From NCBI RefSeq assembly GCF_001424985.1, contig NZ_LMDA01000028.1, positions 76,568-140,567 of the forward strand: a stretch of 64,000 nucleotides of DNA, in the 5' to 3' direction. The notes beneath the pieces are model-generated. The model saw only the letters and a program-made list of their open reading frames with translations. It was not told the origin of the DNA and ran no database searches. How positions within the stretch are numbered: the stretch's first letter is position 1; every line of letters begins with the position of its first letter. Both the position numbers and the translations under genes were made by a program. The DNA comes from Rhizobium sp. Root1212 (lineage in GTDB: Bacteria > Pseudomonadota > Alphaproteobacteria > Rhizobiales > Rhizobiaceae). Positions 1-7,508 of this stretch are shown piece after piece.

Positions 1-2
1 AC

Positions 3-1256
3 GCCGAAGCCCTTGACGCGGCACTTGCCAAACGCGGCGCCGAGCCGCTGTCGGCCTTTCTGATCGATCTCGACGAGAAGCGCCGCGCGCTGGTCCAGTC
101 GCTGCAGGACAAGCAATCGCGCCGCAATGCCGCCTCCAAGGAGATCGGTGCGGCCATGGCCGCCAAGGATGGCGCGCTCGCCGACAGGCTGAAGGCCGAA
201 GTCGCGGACCTCAAGACGACGATGCCGGCGCTGGAAGAGGATAGCCGCCGCGTCGATGCCGAGCTGATCGACGCCCTGTCGCGTATTCCGAACATTCCGC
301 TCGACGACGTGCCGGTCGGCAGCGATGAGGGCGGCAATGTCGTCAAGCATATGTCGGGCCAGAAACCCGGCTGGAACCACAAGCCGCTCGAGCATTTCGA
401 GATCGGCGAAGCCTTGGGATGGCTCGATTTCGAAGGCGCTGCCCGCATCGCCGGTTCGCGCTTCACCATCGTCAAGGGCCAGTTGGCCCGTCTGGAACGT
501 GCGCTTGGCCAGTTCATGCTCGATCTGCACACCTCGGAGCACGGTTATATGGAAGTCCAGCCGCCGCTTCTGGTGCGCGATGACGCCATGTACGGCACCG
601 GCCAGCTGCCGAAATTCTCCGAAGACCTGTTCCGCACCACCGACGAGCGCTGGCTGATCCCGACCGCGGAAGTGCCGCTGACCAACATGGTGCGCGAGCA
701 GATCCTCGATGCCGACGTCCTGCCGCTGCGTCTCACGGCGCTGACGCCCTGCTTCCGCTCGGAAGCCGGTTCGGCTGGGCGCGATACCCGCGGCATGCTG
801 CGCCAGCACCAGTTCAACAAGGTCGAGTTGGTCTCGATCACCGATGCGGAAACCTCGGTCGATGAGCATGAGCGCATGACTGCCTGCGCCGAAGAGGTGC
901 TGAAGCGTCTTGGCCTGCATTACCGCGTGATGACGCTCTGCACCGGCGACATGGGTTTTGGCGCGCGCAAGACCTACGATCTGGAGGTTTGGCTGCCGGG
1001 ACAGGATACCTACCGCGAAATCTCGTCCTGCTCGGTCTGCGGCGATTTCCAGGCGCGGCGCATGAATGCGCGCTATCGCGGCAAGGACGAGAAGGGCACC
1101 CGTTTCGTCCATACGCTCAACGGTTCGGGCACGGCTGTCGGCCGCGCGCTGATCGCCGTCATCGAAAATTACCTGAATGAAGACGGTTCGGTAACCATCC
1201 CGGACGTATTGCTACCCTATATGGGCGGTCTGACCCGTATCGAAAAAGCGAGCTGA
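3..1256 (+). CDS. serS: Seryl-tRNA synthetase (5' end outside window)
   Basis: Charges tRNA-Ser with serine in the cytoplasm. The reading frame is open from base 3, upstream of the first ATG at 156, and that upstream part reads as the helical tRNA-binding arm ([20 protein letters not shown]), so the true start lies before the window. Class II motif 2 ([14 protein letters not shown]) and motif 3 ([17 protein letters not shown]) are intact, and the C-terminus is complete. surE follows after 19 bases on the same strand, suggesting co-transcription. The family assignment is secure. Confidence 0.97.
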   Translation, partial: AEALDAALAKRGAEPLSAFLIDLDEKRRALVQSLQDKQSRRNAASKEIGAAMAAKDGALADRLKAEVADLKTTMPALEEDSRRVDAELIDALSRIPNIPLDDVPVGSDEGGNVVKHMSGQKPGWNHKPLEHFEIGEALGWLDFEGAARIAGSRFTIVKGQLARLERALGQFMLDLHTSEHGYMEVQPPLLVRDDAMYGTGQLPKFSEDLFRTTDERWLIPTAEVPLTNMVREQILDADVLPLRLTALTPCFRSEAGSAGRDTRGMLRQHQFNKVELVSITDAETSVDEHERMTACAEEVLKRLGLHYRVMTLCTGDMGFGARKTYDLEVWLPGQDTYREISSCSVCGDFQARRMNARYRGKDEKGTRFVHTLNGSGTAVGRALIAVIENYLNEDGSVTIPDVLLPYMGGLTRIEKAS

Positions 1257-1275
1257 GCCAACAGCGGGGAGCGAC

Positions 1276-2046
1276 ATGCGCATTCTCTTGACGAACGACG
1301 ATGGCATTCATGCGGAAGGTCTGGCCGTTCTCGAACGCATTGCGCTGACGCTCTCCGACGATGTCTGGATCGTCGCGCCCGAGACGGACCAGAGCGGCCT
1401 TGCCCATTCGCTGACGTTGTCGGAGCCGCTGCGGCTGCGCCAGCTCGGCGAAAAACGCTTTGCCCTACGCGGCACGCCGACCGATTGCGTGATCATGGCG
1501 ATCCGCAAAATTCTCGATTTCCCGCCGGATATCGTTTTGTCCGGCGTCAATGTCGGTGCCAACATGGCCGACGACGTGACCTATTCCGGCACCATCGCCG
1601 GCGCGATGGAGGGGCGGCTGCAGGGCGCCCGGTCCTTCGCGCTGAGCCAGGCTTATAGCCACGCCTCGGGCCAGGGCGTGCCATGGAGCGTGGTCGAAAC
1701 CCATGCTCCGGCGCTCCTGAAGACGCTGATGACGCTGGACCTGCCGGACGGCACCTTCCTGAACCTGAATTTCCCGAACTGCGCCGCCCATGACGTTGCC
1801 GGAACCACGGTGACGACCCAGGGCAAGCTCGATTTCGGTCTCACCATCGACGAGCGCGCCGATGGCCGCGGCAATCCCTATTTTTGGCTGAAATTCGGTG
1901 AGCGCACCGGTGATTTCCGCTTGGGTACGGATATCCACGCCATCCGCGAAAAGCATATTTCGGTAACGCCGCTGAAGATAGACCTGACCGATTATGCGGT
2001 TCAGGATCGCATCGCCCGGCTGCTGCAGGAGGGCAAGGGGGCGTGA
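1276..2046 (+). CDS. surE: 5'-nucleotidase SurE
   Basis: Metal-dependent phosphatase acting on nucleoside 5'- and 3'-monophosphates; a stress and stationary-phase protein. The 256-residue product opens with the family signature [15 protein letters not shown], whose Asp pair binds the metal, and carries the conserved [18 protein letters not shown] stretch near residue 95. The length is typical. The ATG follows GGGGAG at 1266-1271. The last codons overlap pcm by 4 bases (GTGA), so translation is probably coupled, as in the surE-pcm pair of other proteobacteria. Confidence 0.96.
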   Translation: MRILLTNDDGIHAEGLAVLERIALTLSDDVWIVAPETDQSGLAHSLTLSEPLRLRQLGEKRFALRGTPTDCVIMAIRKILDFPPDIVLSGVNVGANMADDVTYSGTIAGAMEGRLQGARSFALSQAYSHASGQGVPWSVVETHAPALLKTLMTLDLPDGTFLNLNFPNCAAHDVAGTTVTTQGKLDFGLTIDERADGRGNPYFWLKFGERTGDFRLGTDIHAIREKHISVTPLKIDLTDYAVQDRIARLLQEGKGA

Positions 2047-2696
2047 ACGCGCGTCTTGTCGAGCAGGAGGGCTTTGCTGCGATGATGCTCCGGCTGCGCG
2101 CCGAGGGCATTACGAGCAAGGAGCTTTTGAACGCCGTCGAGCAGACGCCGCGCGGCCTGTTCGTGCCGCCGCAATTCGAGAGCGAGTCCTATTCGACGCG
2201 TCTCTTGCCGCTCGATTGCGGCTCCTTCATCGAAGGCTTCGATTTCGCCGTCCGCTTGCTGCACAATCTCAACCTGAAGTCCGGCCAGCGAGTTTTGGAA
2301 GTCGGCACTGGCAGCGGTTTCACCGCCGGCGTCATGGGCCGCATCGTCGAGCGCGTGCTGACGATCGAGCGTTACCGCACGCTCGTCACCGATGCCCAGG
2401 GCAACCTGGAAAAAGCCGGCATCCGCAACGTCGTCGTGCGTCAGGCCGATGGCAGCACCGGGCTTGCGGGCGAGGGTACCTTCGACCGCATCCTGATCAC
2501 CGCTGCTTTCGAGAGCCTGCCACGGGTGTTTTCGGATCATCTGGTTTCCGGCGGCGTCATGCTCGTCCCGATCATGACGAGCCCGACCCAATGTCGCATC
2601 GTGCGGCTCAGCCGCACCGGCAGCCGCTTCGACCGCGAGGATCTGTTCGAGGCGCCTTACCTTCCGATCGTGCCGCAGCTCGCCGCGTTCCTGTGA
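2043..2696 (+). CDS. pcm: Protein-L-isoaspartate O-methyltransferase
   Basis: Repairs isoaspartyl residues in aged proteins using S-adenosylmethionine. The 217-residue product starts at GTG in a 4-base overlap with surE. The SAM-binding loop is [16 protein letters not shown] (about residue 82), and [12 protein letters not shown] matches the family's post-motif. The segment that usually reads GxGQTISQP is [12 protein letters not shown] here, a divergent substrate loop; the protein is otherwise a clear PIMT. The next gene overlaps its stop by 4 bases. Confidence 0.88.
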   Translation: MNARLVEQEGFAAMMLRLRAEGITSKELLNAVEQTPRGLFVPPQFESESYSTRLLPLDCGSFIEGFDFAVRLLHNLNLKSGQRVLEVGTGSGFTAGVMGRIVERVLTIERYRTLVTDAQGNLEKAGIRNVVVRQADGSTGLAGEGTFDRILITAAFESLPRVFSDHLVSGGVMLVPIMTSPTQCRIVRLSRTGSRFDREDLFEAPYLPIVPQLAAFL

Positions 2697-3433
2697 GCGA
2701 CAGCCTCGACGCCATCTATGTCGACAGGATGCTGACGACGCTTTACGATGTGCTCAATCCGGCCGGGGCGGATACGGAATTCTATTTGTCTCTTCCCAAT
2801 GGGCGCTCCAGCATTCTCGATATCGGCTGCGGCACCGGCCTCCTGGCGGCAGCTTTTGCTGAGCGAGGGCATGAAGTCTTCGGCCTCGATCCGGCGCCGG
2901 CCATGCTCGAGATCGCCCGCACCCGACCGGGTGGCGATCGGGTGACGTGGATCGACGCGGATGCACGGACATTCGATCTGGAGCGTCAGTTCGATCTCAT
3001 CGTCATGACCGGTCATGTCTTTCAGGTATTTCTTGATGACGATGATGTTCTCCGTGTGCTGAAAACAGCACGGAAGCATCTGATGCAGGGTGGCCGCCTC
3101 GTCTTCGACAGCCGCAATCCCGAAGCCAGAGCTTGGGAGTGCTGGACGCCCGAGCACTCCCGCAGGATGATCGAGCATTCCGAACTCGGCCGCGTTGAAA
3201 CCTGGCATCAGGTCGAGACTGTCGAGCGCGGCTATGTGTCCTTCTCAAGTTTCGCTGCGATTGCCGACAAGCTTCAGCCGATCGTTTCCCACAGCAGGCT
3301 TGCCTTTCGCTCGCAAGAGGAAATCGACATGGCGCTTCTGGCATGCGGCTTTGCTGAGCGGCAATGGTTCAGTGGCTGGAACCACGAGCCTTTCCAGCGT
3401 GAATCGGCTGAGATCATCGCTCTCGCCGGCTGA
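2693..3433 (+). CDS. Class I SAM-dependent methyltransferase, substrate unknown
   Basis: About 246 residues from a GTG start that overlaps the pcm stop by 4 bases. The frame is open further upstream, but there it lies over pcm and reads as Arg-rich shadow sequence. The SAM motif I is ILDIGCGTGLLAAAF, followed by acidic motif II (VFGLDPAPAMLEIAR) and VTWIDADARTFDL. FDLIVMTGHVFQVF resembles small-molecule methyltransferases of the Methyltransf_25 group. No substrate can be read from the sequence. It sits last in a serS-surE-pcm cluster, so it is probably co-expressed with pcm. Confidence 0.85.
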   Translation: MSDSLDAIYVDRMLTTLYDVLNPAGADTEFYLSLPNGRSSILDIGCGTGLLAAAFAERGHEVFGLDPAPAMLEIARTRPGGDRVTWIDADARTFDLERQFDLIVMTGHVFQVFLDDDDVLRVLKTARKHLMQGGRLVFDSRNPEARAWECWTPEHSRRMIEHSELGRVETWHQVETVERGYVSFSSFAAIADKLQPIVSHSRLAFRSQEEIDMALLACGFAERQWFSGWNHEPFQRESAEIIALAG

Positions 3434-3497
3434 TTTTCCGGCTGGTTTTTCCATGTGGCCAGCTTTGCTTTGCAATTTTCGCAGGTAAATCAAATCG

Positions 3498-3513
3498 TTA
3501 ATTTTTCATTAAC
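3498..3513. promoter_or_regulatory. CtrA-type box, TTAA-N7-TTAAC
   Basis: The bases read TTAA, seven bases, TTAAC: an exact match to the alphaproteobacterial cell-cycle regulator CtrA consensus. It lies in the 205-base gap after the methyltransferase and about 125 bases before the gene at 3639. The site is seen directly; binding is inferred. Confidence 0.5.
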
Positions 3514-3638
3514 GAACGCAAGCTTCGCGCAAGCTACGGGGCGTAGCCCAAATCAGCACTGATGAAGTGCCGAGAGCTGGCGTCCGATAAAAAATCCGTT
3601 TGCCGGCTCCATCAGGCGCATAGCGCAGGAGATGAGCG

Positions 3639-4286
3639 ATGCAGATAGCAAGCAGATTAAGCTCTGCGGCCAGCGGCGACAGCCTCGGCGGCCGCGCCGG
3701 GCGGGCTGACGGTTCCGGCGTATCCGGCCAGAACGAGACTGTCGCAGCACCCTCGGTTCTGAAGGGCGGCTACGATCCGTCCTCGCGCGTTTCGCTGTCC
3801 GCCGAAGCCTTGCTTTTCCTCAGCCGCACCAAGCGGACATCGGAAAAATATCCGCCGCTCACCCGCGACGAATGGGGCAATGCGCTGTCTCCGCAGCTGG
3901 CCGCGCGCGAATATCAGGCCTTCGGCAAATATTCGGAAAGCGGCGACTATCAGGCCTATTATCGCGCCTTCATCAACTATTACGACGCGCTGCGGCCGGA
4001 AGACCAGAACAGCCTGCGTTATTTCGGTACCCGTGAGGCTGCCGTCGCTGGGCTGCGCTCGCTGGATTACAGCGATGCGGGCGACCCGGAAACGGGGTTC
4101 CAGACGCTCGTCAGTGTTCTTCTCGATGAAGAAAAGGACGCGGCGACCACGCCGGAGCCGGTTTCGGGCGGGCTTGTGGCCGGCGATATGTTCGGCTGGG
4201 ATACCGCCGGTATCAGCTACGAGGATGTGAGCGAAAGTCGGGCGGAACTTTCCGAGATCGACCGGCTTTATCAGGAAAGCTTCTGA
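3639..4286 (+). CDS. Conserved hypothetical protein, 215 aa
   Basis: I do not recognise a family. The ATG is preceded by AGGAG (3627-3631), which supports the start. The first 60 residues are rich in Ser, Gly and Ala and look disordered. The centre (about 75-130) has many Tyr and acidic residues, including EYQAFGKYSESGDYQAYY and INYYDALRPEDQ; the C-terminal third is acidic. There is no signal peptide or membrane segment. It sits alone between the pcm cluster and the NlpD-like gene, with a CtrA-type box upstream. Confidence 0.7.
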   Translation: MQIASRLSSAASGDSLGGRAGRADGSGVSGQNETVAAPSVLKGGYDPSSRVSLSAEALLFLSRTKRTSEKYPPLTRDEWGNALSPQLAAREYQAFGKYSESGDYQAYYRAFINYYDALRPEDQNSLRYFGTREAAVAGLRSLDYSDAGDPETGFQTLVSVLLDEEKDAATTPEPVSGGLVAGDMFGWDTAGISYEDVSESRAELSEIDRLYQESF

Positions 4287-4354
4287 ACGGAACGCTGCCG
4301 TCCCGAGACGGCGGCGACGATCATGGTTATCAAACCATCAAAAATCCGGCCGTT

Positions 4355-4370
4355 TTAACGGTGCGGTAAC
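4355..4370. promoter_or_regulatory. Imperfect CtrA-type box upstream of nlpD-like gene
   Basis: TTAA-N7-GTAAC, one mismatch from the CtrA consensus, 56 bases upstream of the NlpD-like start. Regulation by CtrA would suit a cell-division factor, but a single imperfect site is weak evidence. Confidence 0.25.
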
Positions 4371-4425
4371 TCTAATGCGCTTTAATCCACCCTACACCGA
4401 GTTGCGTTCCAAGTAGGTAAGCGTC

Positions 4426-5946
4426 ATGCGTATTAGAGTTTCGTCGAGTGCGGGTAAATCAGTCGTTCGTCTCTGCGCCGCCATTCTTCTGGCAGGCGTG
4501 GCAAGCGGATGCAGCTCCGACGCTTCCCGATTTGGCGGGTTTTTCTCGCGTTCGGATGATCTCACCACCAGCTCCATCGCTCCAGGCAATGTACCGATCC
4601 CACGCAACGACGTGCAGGGCGGCGGCATGGCGATGGCGAACACCTCCCGCGCCCAGGCGGTCGATCAGCCGTTCCCGGACCCGGTCAACACCGCCTCCAC
4701 GCCGATGTCCGGTGCACGCGCCGCTTCGACCCCGATGAATGTTCAGCGTCAGGCGCTGGCCGATCCAACCGTTTCGCCGGTGCAGGAAAAGCCGCTCTCG
4801 CAGCCGTTTCCGGTGGCCGCCGATAAGTCGCAGCAGAAGACGCTCGCCAAGCCGACGGAAACCGCCGGCAAGAACGGCGGCTGGTCGTCGGCCAATGCTC
4901 CGGCCGTGCTGTTGCGCCAGGGTGACACGATCGCGACGCTGGCAAACCGTTTTGGTGTGCCGGAGAAGGAAATCCTCAAGGCGAACGGCCTGAAGTCCTC
5001 GGCGCAGGCCGAGCCTGGCCAGCGCATCGTCATTCCGACCTTCAATGTTGCCACAAGCGCTGCCAAGGCGTCCGCCTCGGATGCCGCCGCAAGCCTCGAC
5101 GTCGACAAGCAGAAGAATGCGCCGATCCTGCCGGGCAACCGCGAGGTGGCCATCCTTCCGGGCCAGTCGCAGTCCCGCGAAAAGGGCGTTGCCCGCGCCG
5201 ATACGCTGGCCGGCAAGCAGCCGGTTTCCGGTGACGGCAATGGCCAAAGCGGCGGCTACACCGTGCAGGCCGGTGATTCGCTGAACCGGATCGCCAAGGC
5301 CAACGGCGTTTCCGTCGACGCCCTGCGCAAGGCGAACAACCTGACGTCCGGCTCGATCCGCGTCGGCCAGACGCTGAAAATGCCGGCCACAGACACCGTC
5401 ACCACGGCTTCGGTTCCGAAGAAGGCGGAAGAGGTGAAAGTTGCCAAGGCCGAAGTGGCTAAGACCGAGGAAGCGAAACCCGCAGCTTACGCTCCGCCGG
5501 TTGCCAAGGAATCGGTCAACGAGGTTGCCGCCAAGAGCGATGTCACCGATGAATCGCCGAAGGGCACGGGCATCAGCAAGTATCGCTGGCCGGTGCGCGG
5601 CGCGGTCATCGCCGGCTACGGCGCCAATGTCGAAGGCAGCCGCAACGATGGCATCAACATCTCGGTTCCGGAAGGCACGCCGATCAAGGCCGCCGAAAAC
5701 GGCGTGGTCATCTATTCGGGCTCCAGCCTGAAGGAACTCGGCAACGCGGTGCTGGTGCGCCACGACGACGGCACGGTCACGGTCTACGGCAACGCCGCCG
5801 AGCTGAAGGTGCAGCGCGGCCAGAAGATCCAGCGCGGCCAGACGCTTGCCTCCTCCGGCATGAGCGGCACGGCAAAGCAGCCGCAGGTTCACTTCGAAGT
5901 GCGCAAGAACGCCACCGCCGTCAACCCGGCGACCTTCCTCGAATAG
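4426..5946 (+). CDS. nlpD: NlpD-like lipoprotein: two LysM repeats and a degenerate LytM (M23) domain
   Basis: A 506-residue envelope protein. The N-terminus is a lipoprotein signal with lipobox LAGVASGC (Cys29). LysM repeats at about 161-204 and 276-320 should bind peptidoglycan; a Lys/Glu/Ala-rich linker leads to an M23 domain at about 385-506. Three of the four zinc ligands are lost: the HxGxD site reads N407-D-G-I-N411, the HxH site has N456, and only H489 (VHFEVR) remains. NlpD of E. coli is likewise inactive and activates amidases during septation. Position after surE-pcm matches the surE-pcm-nlpD order of gammaproteobacteria, though rpoS is absent here. The symbol is by homology of architecture and synteny. 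Confidence 0.82.
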   Translation: MRIRVSSSAGKSVVRLCAAILLAGVASGCSSDASRFGGFFSRSDDLTTSSIAPGNVPIPRNDVQGGGMAMANTSRAQAVDQPFPDPVNTASTPMSGARAASTPMNVQRQALADPTVSPVQEKPLSQPFPVAADKSQQKTLAKPTETAGKNGGWSSANAPAVLLRQGDTIATLANRFGVPEKEILKANGLKSSAQAEPGQRIVIPTFNVATSAAKASASDAAASLDVDKQKNAPILPGNREVAILPGQSQSREKGVARADTLAGKQPVSGDGNGQSGGYTVQAGDSLNRIAKANGVSVDALRKANNLTSGSIRVGQTLKMPATDTVTTASVPKKAEEVKVAKAEVAKTEEAKPAAYAPPVAKESVNEVAAKSDVTDESPKGTGISKYRWPVRGAVIAGYGANVEGSRNDGINISVPEGTPIKAAENGVVIYSGSSLKELGNAVLVRHDDGTVTVYGNAAELKVQRGQKIQRGQTLASSGMSGTAKQPQVHFEVRKNATAVNPATFLE

Positions 5947-5962
5947 TCATCCCCATAACGAA

Positions 5963-5994
5963 AAAAGCCGCGTCCTTTGTAGGGCGCGGCTTTT
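5963..5994. terminator. Bidirectional intrinsic terminator
   Basis: A 13-base stem (5963-5975 with 5982-5994, one G-T pair) with a 6-base loop, A-rich on the left and T-rich on the right. It lies between the convergent nlpD-like and DUF815 genes and can serve both. Confidence 0.85.
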
Positions 5995-6014
5995 GCATTT
6001 CCGGAGGAGGGCCG

Positions 6015-6887
6015 TCAGCTCAGCTCGATTTTCTTCTCGTGGCGTCCCGCAATATCCTGGATGAACTGGAAGGCGACCCGGCCGGAGCGCGATCCGCGCG
6101 TGGTGCTCCATTCCAGAGCCTCGGCATGCAGCTGTTCCGGCGCGATATCGATGCCGAAATGGGCGGCATAACCGTCGATCATCGCGAGATAATCGTCCTG
6201 GCTGCATTTATAGAAGCCGAGCCAGAGACCGAAGCGGTCCGACAGCGAAACCTTCTCTTCAACGGCTTCGGACGGGTTGATAGCCGTCGATTGCTCGTTT
6301 TCCATCATGTGGCGCGGCAGCAGGTGCCGGCGGTTCGATGTGGCGTAGAGCAGAACATTGCCGGGCCGCCCCTCGATGCCGCCGTCGAGCACAGCCTTCA
6401 GCGATTTGTAGGACGTGTCGTCGTGGTCGAAGGACAGGTCGTCGCAGAACACCAGCACCGGCACGGGCGCGGTTTTGAGGATTTCCATGAGGGCGGGCAG
6501 GGTGGCGATGTCCTCGCGGTGCACCTCGACAAGTTTGACGCGCACGCTGGTTTCGCGGGAAACGGCGGCATGCACCGCCTTCACCAGCGAGGACTTGCCC
6601 ATGCCGCGCGCCCCCCAGAGCAGCACGTTGTTAGCCGGAAAACCTTTTGCGAAGCGCAGCGTGTTGTCGTGAAGGATGTCGCGCACGTGATCGACGCTGC
6701 GGATCAGGTCGATATCGATCCGGTTCGGCTTCGGCACCGGCTGCAGATGGTGGTTCTGCGGCGCCCAGACGAAACATTCCGCCGCATCCCAGTCGTTGAC
6801 GGCGCGCTCGGGGCCGGCAAGGCGCTCCAGCGCCGCATTGAGCTTGCGCATTTCGGCAAGCAGAAGATCGATCTTTGTGTCCTGCAT
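6015..6887 (-). CDS. DUF815 family AAA-type ATPase
   Basis: A 290-residue cytoplasmic ATPase. The Walker A motif is GARGMGKSSLVKAV (about residue 90) and the Walker B-like strand is VLVFCDDLSFD (about 145). KSLKAVLDGGIEGRPGNVLLYATSNRRHLLP is spread over 160-190 and is characteristic of DUF815. The cellular role of the family is not established. The gene is monocistronic: it converges on nlpD at a shared terminator and diverges from yajC. Confidence 0.9.
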   Translation of the reverse strand: MQDTKIDLLLAEMRKLNAALERLAGPERAVNDWDAAECFVWAPQNHHLQPVPKPNRIDIDLIRSVDHVRDILHDNTLRFAKGFPANNVLLWGARGMGKSSLVKAVHAAVSRETSVRVKLVEVHREDIATLPALMEILKTAPVPVLVFCDDLSFDHDDTSYKSLKAVLDGGIEGRPGNVLLYATSNRRHLLPRHMMENEQSTAINPSEAVEEKVSLSDRFGLWLGFYKCSQDDYLAMIDGYAAHFGIDIAPEQLHAEALEWSTTRGSRSGRVAFQFIQDIAGRHEKKIELS

Positions 6888-7115
6888 GGCGTTGATCCTG
6901 AAATGAAAGACTGCCCGTCGCCTAACATTAAGCCGGCGATGGCGAAAGGTCGCTTACCCGCATGGAGAGACCTCTCCGGCGATGCTTTTTCTGTATGGCG
7001 CCCATTTCACGGTAATGTCGTGGCGCTGCGAGTTGCATTCGTGGCTGGCTTTCCTATATTCCGGCCACCCGAAACGCGGGGTTGGCCCGCAACTGACGTA
7101 TTCAAGGAGTGATCA

Positions 7116-7448
7116 ATGTTCATTACCGAGGCTTTCGCCCAAACGGCAACGCCGGCCGCCGGCGGCGCGGATATCCTGATGTCCATCCTGCCGTTTCTGC
7201 TGATTTTCGTCGTAATGTACTTCCTGATCATCCGTCCGCAGCGCGCCAACATGAAGCGCCGCGAGGAACTTCTGAAGAACATCCGCCGCAACGACCAGGT
7301 CGTCACCGGCGGCGGCATCGTCGGCAAGGTCACGAAGGTTGTCGACGACAACGAACTGGAAGTGGAAATTGCTGACGGCGTGAAGATTCGTGTGGTACGC
7401 AGTGGCATATCCGAAGTCCGCGTGAAGGGCGAACCCGTCAAGGAGTGA
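7116..7448 (+). CDS. yajC: Sec translocon accessory protein YajC
   Basis: Single-pass inner-membrane protein of the SecDF-YajC complex, which assists SecYEG. The 110-residue product has one membrane helix (about 20-42) ending in YFLIIRPQRANMKRREE, the family signature. The ATG follows AAGGAGTG (7103-7110). secDF lies 60 bases downstream, as in most alphaproteobacteria, with a strong hairpin between the two genes. Confidence 0.97.
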   Translation: MFITEAFAQTATPAAGGADILMSILPFLLIFVVMYFLIIRPQRANMKRREELLKNIRRNDQVVTGGGIVGKVTKVVDDNELEVEIADGVKIRVVRSGISEVRVKGEPVKE

Positions 7449-7456
7449 GCTTTCGC

Positions 7457-7488
7457 GAAGGAGGTCGGATGACGCCGACCTCCTTCGA
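7457..7488 (+). terminator. Perfect 13-bp hairpin between yajC and secDF
   Basis: Stem 7457-7469 with 7476-7488, loop ATGACG, no T-run. The left arm contains GGAGG. It may attenuate or stabilise the yajC message and set the yajC:secDF ratio rather than end transcription completely. Confidence 0.5.
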
Positions 7489-7508
7489 CACCTGATGATG
7501 AGAGCTTG

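Noticed and set aside
1994..2692. N-terminal extension of the methyltransferase frame over pcm
   Set aside because: Arg- and Ala-rich shadow of pcm; the GTG at 2693 with a 4-base overlap gives a normal protein.
4459..5892. 477-codon minus-strand frame opposite the NlpD-like gene
   Set aside because: Antisense shadow caused by codon bias in a GC-rich gene; no ribosome site or known motif.
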